DNA of 64,000 nucleotides from Archilochus colubris (Eukaryota > Chordata > Aves > Apodiformes > Trochilidae), in assembly GCA_023079485.1 (NCBI GenBank), contig CM041108.1, positions 2,914,001-2,978,000 of the forward strand. Direction: 5' to 3'. The notes under the pieces are model-generated. The model worked only from the letters and a program-made list of their open reading frames with translations. It was not told the DNA's origin and searched no databases. Made by a program: the position numbers and the translations under genes. Shown here piece after piece: positions 58,361 to 64,000 of the stretch (positions within the stretch are counted from its first letter, which is position 1; every line of letters starts with the position of its first letter).

Positions 58361-61300
58361 CTGAAGGAAGGGACAGAAACACCCCCCCAGGGTTAGCCAC
58401 AAAGCCAACGACAAAAAAAACCCCAAACCATAAAAATAAAAAGAAGGAAACCCCAGAGCTTGGGCTCCACCCCGATGCTATTGCTTGTGGTGCCGTTGTG
58501 CTGTAGGGCACCACCAGCTGTCCCCATTATCCCCATCATGGTGCCAGCCATTCCTGGGCTTTAGGACAGGTCCCACCTCAGTCCTGAGTCCCCACCCCTT
58601 GCTCATCAGCACCAAATGACCTTTTTCAAGTTTCTAACCACACTGGAAGGGGAGTTGAGAGCTTTCACCCACCCCTCTTCACCCTGTGCCTGCCCCACTG
58701 AGCTGAGCCAGAGGTGAATGTCTCATTGGTCCCCACTTGTCACCTTTGGAGGGGACAACAACCACCTGTCCTCCCAGCAGAGACACTGCCAGTAGCACTA
58801 CCCTGAGGACTCTGTGTTTTGAGCCTCCCCAGAGCCTGTTTGGGCGTCATCAATGATAATGGACCCTGACCTTCTCAAGAAGAATGAGATGGGATGAAGA
58901 TGATTATTGAGAAGAGCCAAGCCTTTCCACACCTTTGGGGATGATGGGGAGTAAGGAGCTCCTAGCTCACCATGGGAAATGATGTGCAGGGTGCCTGACC
59001 CAGTGGCTTTAACCAAAACACCCCAAGTAGTTGGCCCAAAGCAACACTAGGGTGGGAAGAAATGTCAGGATGGTGTCCCTGCTGGAACAGGACTACAAAC
59101 TGGATCAAACTGTGCTTTTGAAACCCTAAGAGACATCCACTTGGCTTCCAAGCCTGACCAGAGTACTGAGAACCATTAAAACCATTTGGTGTCCCTCCAG
59201 TTGCACTCCTCAACACTCTCACACACATCTCATGATGCTTTCCACTGAGCCCTGAATCCCAGCTTGACTGGGAAGCCGTGGACAAGGGCAGATCTGGACA
59301 CCCAATAACTTTTGCTACCTCAAGGCAGCAAAGCCTGACATCTCCAAGTCATCCCAAATGAAGCCACCTGGCCAATGTCATCCAAACCCAAGATGTCATT
59401 GAGCTGGCCATTGAGCTTTGCATGGCTGGACACCATAAAACAGCACTGGAAACAGGACTCCAGCCCTACCACATCCCAGGGAAGCATCCCAGAGGAGAAA
59501 GGACCCATTTACACAGTGACAAAGGGAAAGTGGACCACAAAGCCACCTCCTGCACATCCTGGTGGCAGGGAGGAGAGCACAGTGACAACAGGGAGGGAGT
59601 AGGGGACCGCGGTGGGGACACAGGGCATGCAGAGGGTACAGAGCACCACTGGACAGTGACAGGGGGCTGGCAGAGAGAGGCAGGACAGGAGGGTGGTTAA
59701 AAAACAGCAGGAAAAACCCTAATTTATCTCTAGGCTAGTCAGGATGAGATAGGGTGGGAGCTGGAGAGGCCTGAGGGGAAAAGGAGTATGGGGAGCACTG
59801 GTGTGGCCGGGGTCCCCGAATTACTGACCTTTCCAGGGTGTCAGAGCTGTAGTTGTCTCTTCTAAAAATTAAAGAACAAGCGAAAGTTAAGGACAAAAGG
59901 GCAATGGAAAGAGCAGCTTGAGATGCTTCGCTCAGCCTGCCCTGGGACCTGGGGCTGGGAAAACCAAGAAATCCAGGAGGAGCCCTGAACAAGCTTGTGG
60001 GACCCTGGACCTGGGATGGGGAGGCCCTGCAAAGTCCATTTAGGGGATTTGGGGGGTTCAGCTTTCCCCTGTGCTCCCCCCATTCCCCTTTGGCATGGGT
60101 TGGGTGCAGCATCCCAAATGGATTTAGTGCCAGACACCAGGCTCTGGGAAGCAACCCAGAATTCACGGTGGGGAGAAGCAGAGGGTTTATATTTTCTTGT
60201 CCCCCTTTTAACTCCAAGAAAACGATGTGGGTTTTTGGCCAGCACTCCATCACATTACAGACAGCATCAAATGAGCTGCCAAGTGAGGCAGCAGGACTGC
60301 AATAAGAGGAGGTCCCTGTTAAATAAAGCTCTACTTGACCTCCTTGAAAAATTAGATTTAAAAAAAGGATAAAAGATGTATGCTGCATTAACCCTCTTGT
60401 CACACAGCCCTGGAAAGGTTCACATCACTGTGCCCACAGGTGTGAAACCTCTGTTGGAGGGGGGAAAAAATCCCTCCTGGCTGGGAGATGGAGACCCCCT
60501 CATGGTACTGTCCCCAACACCTCCTGAAGGGACTCAATTAATAAAGACCAAAAGGATCATTAAATTGAAGTGGCTTTATGGGAACTCCAGCCACTCAAAG
60601 GACACCCATCTTGTTCCCTGGTAGAAGTCATGGCCCAACAGACAGAACTAAAGAGGATCATGCCTTTGGATGACACTTGTGACTTTGAAACCAACCCCCT
60701 GACAGCTCTCAAAACCCTAGGCCAGGAGAACTTCTCTTGAACTTGGAGGGCTTTTCATCCAGCCTGCACCTGCAGATGAGGTCCCACACTCCTTCAAATT
60801 TTAACCCCATCAACCCATAGGGAACCTACAGTGTGGAGGCTGAGGATGTGCACATAGCTTGGGCCATGCTGGGTGCTTGGCTGGACCAAGCAGGTGTCTA
60901 TTTCCATGAAAAATGGGATTACTGGGGACACCAATGACCAGGAAACCCAGTGGGGAAGAGCCAAGGGAGTTCCTAGGCAACACTAATGATGGCTTCAGTG
61001 GGCAGATAAAGTCAAGAAAGTTCATCACGTACAGCAAGGACATTTTTGGGGAACAAGCCATAATTAGGTTTGTTAACATCCCCAATTAGCTCTACACTGG
61101 GGCTGTGGACATCTGACCATGGGACACCCCATCTCTTAGGCCTGAGCCCCCCCACTGAGGGGCCTGGGGATCAGGAAGGGGCATCAGGCAGCTCACTGGG
61201 GAAAGCAGGCAAAGGAAAAACCACACACACTGGATTATTTATAGCTTTGCAATGACACCAGCATGGGAGATGTCCAAGATGATGGAGATGCTTGGGATGA

Positions 61301-63798
61301 TGGCAACTGGTTGCCAATCCATTGGGCCCCTTCCAGGGAGAATAAAACCATCCAGGAGGAAAAAAACCTGCATTATTTTGGGGGGGGGGAATGATGCTGC
61401 CCACAGCATGGTCACTGCAGAAGGGAGACAAACACCACAGATGTGCCTTGCTATGGCTTGGTCACCATGCCTGCTCACACTGGACCAGAAAAGCATCCAA
61501 CACACACACATGACAATGGAAAAAGGACACGAGACAGGCATTGTCTTCTGCAAGGATAGGCAGGGGGACAGTGGCAAAGAGATTTCCAGGGACACCCTGG
61601 GTTTTCCATCCACTTCTTCCAACCATCATATACCTACAAGATGCCCAAGCCCCTACATGTGGACCCTCCAGGACCCTGATACACTCCAGCCCCATCTCTC
61701 CTATAGAGGTCCCCTCCCTGGTCTCTGTGGGTTTAATTAAATCCTTTGCACACTCCAGGAAAAGGTTTGCAATACCAGGATGGCTTGAAGCTGTATGAAA
61801 CCAGTGCTTTCCATCAGAAGTGGAACTGTCATGGGGTGACAAGGGAAACTTCAGGCTGAGCTCAGAAGAGAGAGGAGGTCTCCAAGCCACACTTCTTCCA
61901 TATGGTTCAGCAGCCAGGACTGACAGCCCCATATCCCTGGCAGGAAAATATCCTCACAGCAGTGGCCAGGGATGAGGTCTGTTGGCCATGTGTGGCTCTT
62001 GGTGGCCATGACAGGGATCTGGAGAGTGTCATCTCTCCTCCCCCCAATCAACACAGGAAGATGCCTCGAATCAGCAACTCTCCAAGGTATTCATCAGAGA
62101 GAGAAGATGGAAACCAACAGCCAAGTCCTAACTTTGCATCCATGACAGACCCCAAACATGGTGCCAAACACCTCAGAGCACTGGCAGACATGAGAACTGA
62201 ATCAGTTGGGAGGTTTCCCACTTGCCCTGAGCTCACTACGACCTCTGATCCACACACTGAGGCAGAAAGGACCAGCAGCAAACACAAACACACAGACAGA
62301 CCCTTCCTATGCCTTTTGTCTCACTGTTAAGCTGTGTCCCCACCCCAGCTGGCTCCTTGGATCCTACTCACCGTAGAGGATCATGCTGGCATTGGTGTTT
62401 CCTAGCTGGTTGGAAGCTACACAGGTGTAGTTGCCATAGTCCTGCTCGGAGACGTTGAAGAAAGTCAGTCTGGAGAAGAAGGCTTTGTTCTCCACTTTCA
62501 GTCCTTTCTGTCCTTCAGCCAGCCTGGGAGGAAGGCAGAAGGGGAGAAGGTCATGGGGAGGGTATCTGTTATCCCCTGGAGGAGGAGGAGGAGAAGGATC
62601 TGTTATCCCCTGGTCGGGATATCAAGGAAAGATCAGACACAAAGAGGGAGAAGGGAAGGTATTGGGAGAGAGATGGGAGATGGGCACTGCTCTGCTGGAC
62701 CCACTCCTCAGCTGCCATCCCACAACATCCCTGGGATGTCTACAGGTATCCCAGATGCAGAGTCCCTGCTGAAGGGACAACCTGGGGCCTTGCCAAAAGC
62801 CATGCACAAGGAGGGATGCTCACAAGTACCCAGGAAAGGCTCCTTCCCAGCTGGCAGGAGAGCTCAGCATCCCTCTCACTTTGGCCTCTAGGGCTCCATG
62901 CTCCTCCTGGCTTTGCAGGATGCTTTCTCACACCTTCCCCTCCCTTGTTCCCCCATGATGGGGCTGGCAGCACACTCAGGCAGGGGATGCTGCTGCACAA
63001 ACACTGGCACCACAGTGAGTTCTGTGGTATGGAGCAGGGAGACCCTTCTCAGCTGCAGAAATGCTGAAGCATTAACCGAGTGCTTTGACTTCCCTGTGCT
63101 TGCATCCCCTTCCTGCTCTGCTCCTGCAGCTCTTTTACTTGCTAATTCCTCCTGAGAGGTGCTGGATCTCCATTATCACCCCTGCCAGGATCTAACTGCT
63201 CATCTGGGTGGGCTAAACCTGCTCTGTCACAGGTCCTTCTCATCTTGACCTACTTGTGGGCAAAGCCTCTCATCTGCTGGGCCAACATCCTCCACTTTGT
63301 ACACTCTGCCTGCTCTTTTCCTCCCAAACCACCCAAAACCAGGCTGGGCAGGCAGCCCCAGCCTCCTGGAGAGCATCTTTTTTGGCTACAACTTGCCTTC
63401 TTATTAGTGACTTGCAGGGCTGGTCCTGTGTTTGGATGCACCACGGCCTCTCTGGGCTTCCCAGGGAGAAGCTATGTAAAAATGAGGTGCAAAAGCTTTG
63501 CCTGCTGCTAATCAGAGGGGAGCTGCCTCAGCACCCAAACCCAGACTGCACCAAGGGTTATTTGGGGATTCCACTCATTGCCACGTTAGGAAAAGCCAAA
63601 GCTGTCAGCACTGGAGGTGGCTTGTTCAGGGTTGGTCTGTGCTCCCCCTTTTTTGTTCCCCAGCAAGGATTCCTTACCTCTTGTCATCTTTGTACCACTG
63701 GAAGTCAGCAGAGGGGACAGCAGAGGCTTCACACAGCAGGATGCCCTTCTGCCCCACAGGCACCCCGGTGCTTTTGGCATCCGAGATGTAGGGCGGGT
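58260..63798 (-). CDS. NTM: NTM (neurotrimin / CEPU-1), 3' coding exons, partial gene
   Basis: On the minus strand the coding sequence joins 63798-63678, 62523-62372 and 58360-58260 in continuous phase with GT/AG sites. It gives all of Ig3 and the GPI signal. Ig1, Ig2 and the 5' end lie beyond 64,000. The product is a GPI-anchored neuronal IgLON adhesion molecule that binds itself and other IgLONs. It is assigned to NTM rather than OPCML, LSAMP or NEGR1 because of GVPVGQKG and QWYKDDKRL in Ig3 and its position convergent with OPCML, the arrangement known on human 11q25. The frame is intact. Confidence 0.93.
58361..62371 (-). other. NTM last intron, holding the cassette exon
   Basis: 4.0-kb intron between the Ig3 and GPI exons, split by the predicted cassette exon into about 2.5 kb (59862-62371) and 1.5 kb (58361-59828). 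No repeats of known family. G run at 61380-61389. Confidence 0.85.
59829..59861 (-). CDS. NTM: Predicted NTM 33-bp cassette exon
   Basis: On the minus strand a 33-base block lies between a pyrimidine-rich acceptor (ttctttaatttttag) and a good donor (gtcagtaa). It enters and leaves in the phase used by the flanking exons. Inclusion would keep the frame and insert 11 residues, replacing the Gly before PGAV with [12 protein letters not shown], a Thr-rich stalk between Ig3 and the GPI signal. Known NTM isoforms differ by 11 residues (344 versus 355 in human, from memory), which fits. Reading past the donor gives Gly-Gln-stop. Splice use is inferred, not shown. Confidence 0.7.
62372..62523 (-). 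CDS. NTM: NTM exon: second part of Ig domain 3
   Basis: 152 bp. The minus-strand acceptor is cttcctcccag and the donor is gtgagt. It encodes [19 protein letters not shown], then [20 protein letters not shown] with the F-strand cysteine and sequons NVS and NYT, and finally [11 protein letters not shown]. It exits one base into a Gly codon. Confidence 0.95.
62524..63677 (-). other. NTM intron within Ig3
   Basis: 1.15-kb intron with a short local repeat (TCTGTTATCCCCTGG twice, about 62564 and 62599) around a GGA run. The bases after 63799 up to the window end are the start of the next NTM intron. Confidence 0.88.
63678..63798 (-). CDS. NTM: NTM exon: first part of Ig domain 3
   Basis: 121 bp. 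On the minus strand the acceptor is ttccccacag and the donor is gtaagg. It encodes [18 protein letters not shown], the first Ig3 cysteine in [11 protein letters not shown] and the core tryptophan in FQWYKDDKR. Phase and length are identical to the OPCML exon at 44519-44639. Confidence 0.95.
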
Positions 63799-64000
63799 CT
63801 GTGGGGAAGACGGGACTCTGAGATCAGCAGCCTCGGGGTGTTCTCCCCCCTCTTTTGCTCCTCACAGGCTCCCTTTGCTTCCCCAAAATAGTTTCTGGGT
63901 CCATGCCCAGCTCCTGCTGCTCTGGTGCTGCTGTCCAGGAATATTTGGGCTCATGGGGGACACCACATCCCAGAGAGGGTTCCTATGTAGTGCCCCAGCT

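Noticed and set aside
57115..58396. Open frames in the NTM 3' UTR region
   Set aside because: Their translations are runs of Phe, Ile/Tyr or Lys from homopolymers and TA repeats.

Overview
The window is vertebrate nuclear DNA, almost certainly from a bird. Genes are split into short exons with GT/AG borders. The interspersed repeats are 5'-truncated CR1 LINEs ending in the avian ATTCTATG-type tail, plus short LTR elements. All confirmed coding sequence belongs to two IgLON cell-adhesion genes, identified from their translated exons. The plus-strand gene matches OPCML (OBCAM). The minus-strand gene matches NTM (neurotrimin, called CEPU-1 in chick). They converge tail to tail.

Layout. 1-37,098: one long OPCML intron, with three same-orientation CR1 copies (about 12.2, 14.6 and 28.2 kb), CR1 fragments, homopolymers, a CpG-rich patch at 26.5-27.15 kb and several blocks that look like conserved non-coding elements. 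37,099-46,169: the last six coding exons of OPCML (second part of Ig1, Ig2, Ig3 and the GPI-signal exon). 46,170 to about 48,635: its 3' UTR with two AATAAA signals. About 48,636-56,474: intergenic DNA filled with repeats. These include a minus-strand solo LTR, degenerate AT-rich repeats, a 142-bp tandem duplication, decayed minus-strand retroviral sequence with an integrase motif, and a nearly intact 1.0-kb non-autonomous LTR element with paired LTRs and a 6-bp target duplication. About 56,475-58,259: the NTM 3' UTR (minus strand) with three TA-rich microsatellites. 58,260-63,798: the last NTM coding exons (both Ig3 exons and the GPI-signal exon), plus a predicted 33-bp cassette exon at 59,829-59,861.

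Both genes encode GPI-anchored, three-Ig-domain neuronal surface proteins that form homo- and heterodimers within the IgLON family. Their two Ig3 exons have identical lengths and phases (121 and 152 bp), as expected of an inverted duplicate pair. The 5' ends of both genes lie outside the window. I found no prokaryotic-type system, CRISPR array, tRNA or rRNA. The most rewarding items are the NTM cassette exon, the compact LTR element with internal 45-bp repeats, and the CpG-rich intronic patch.
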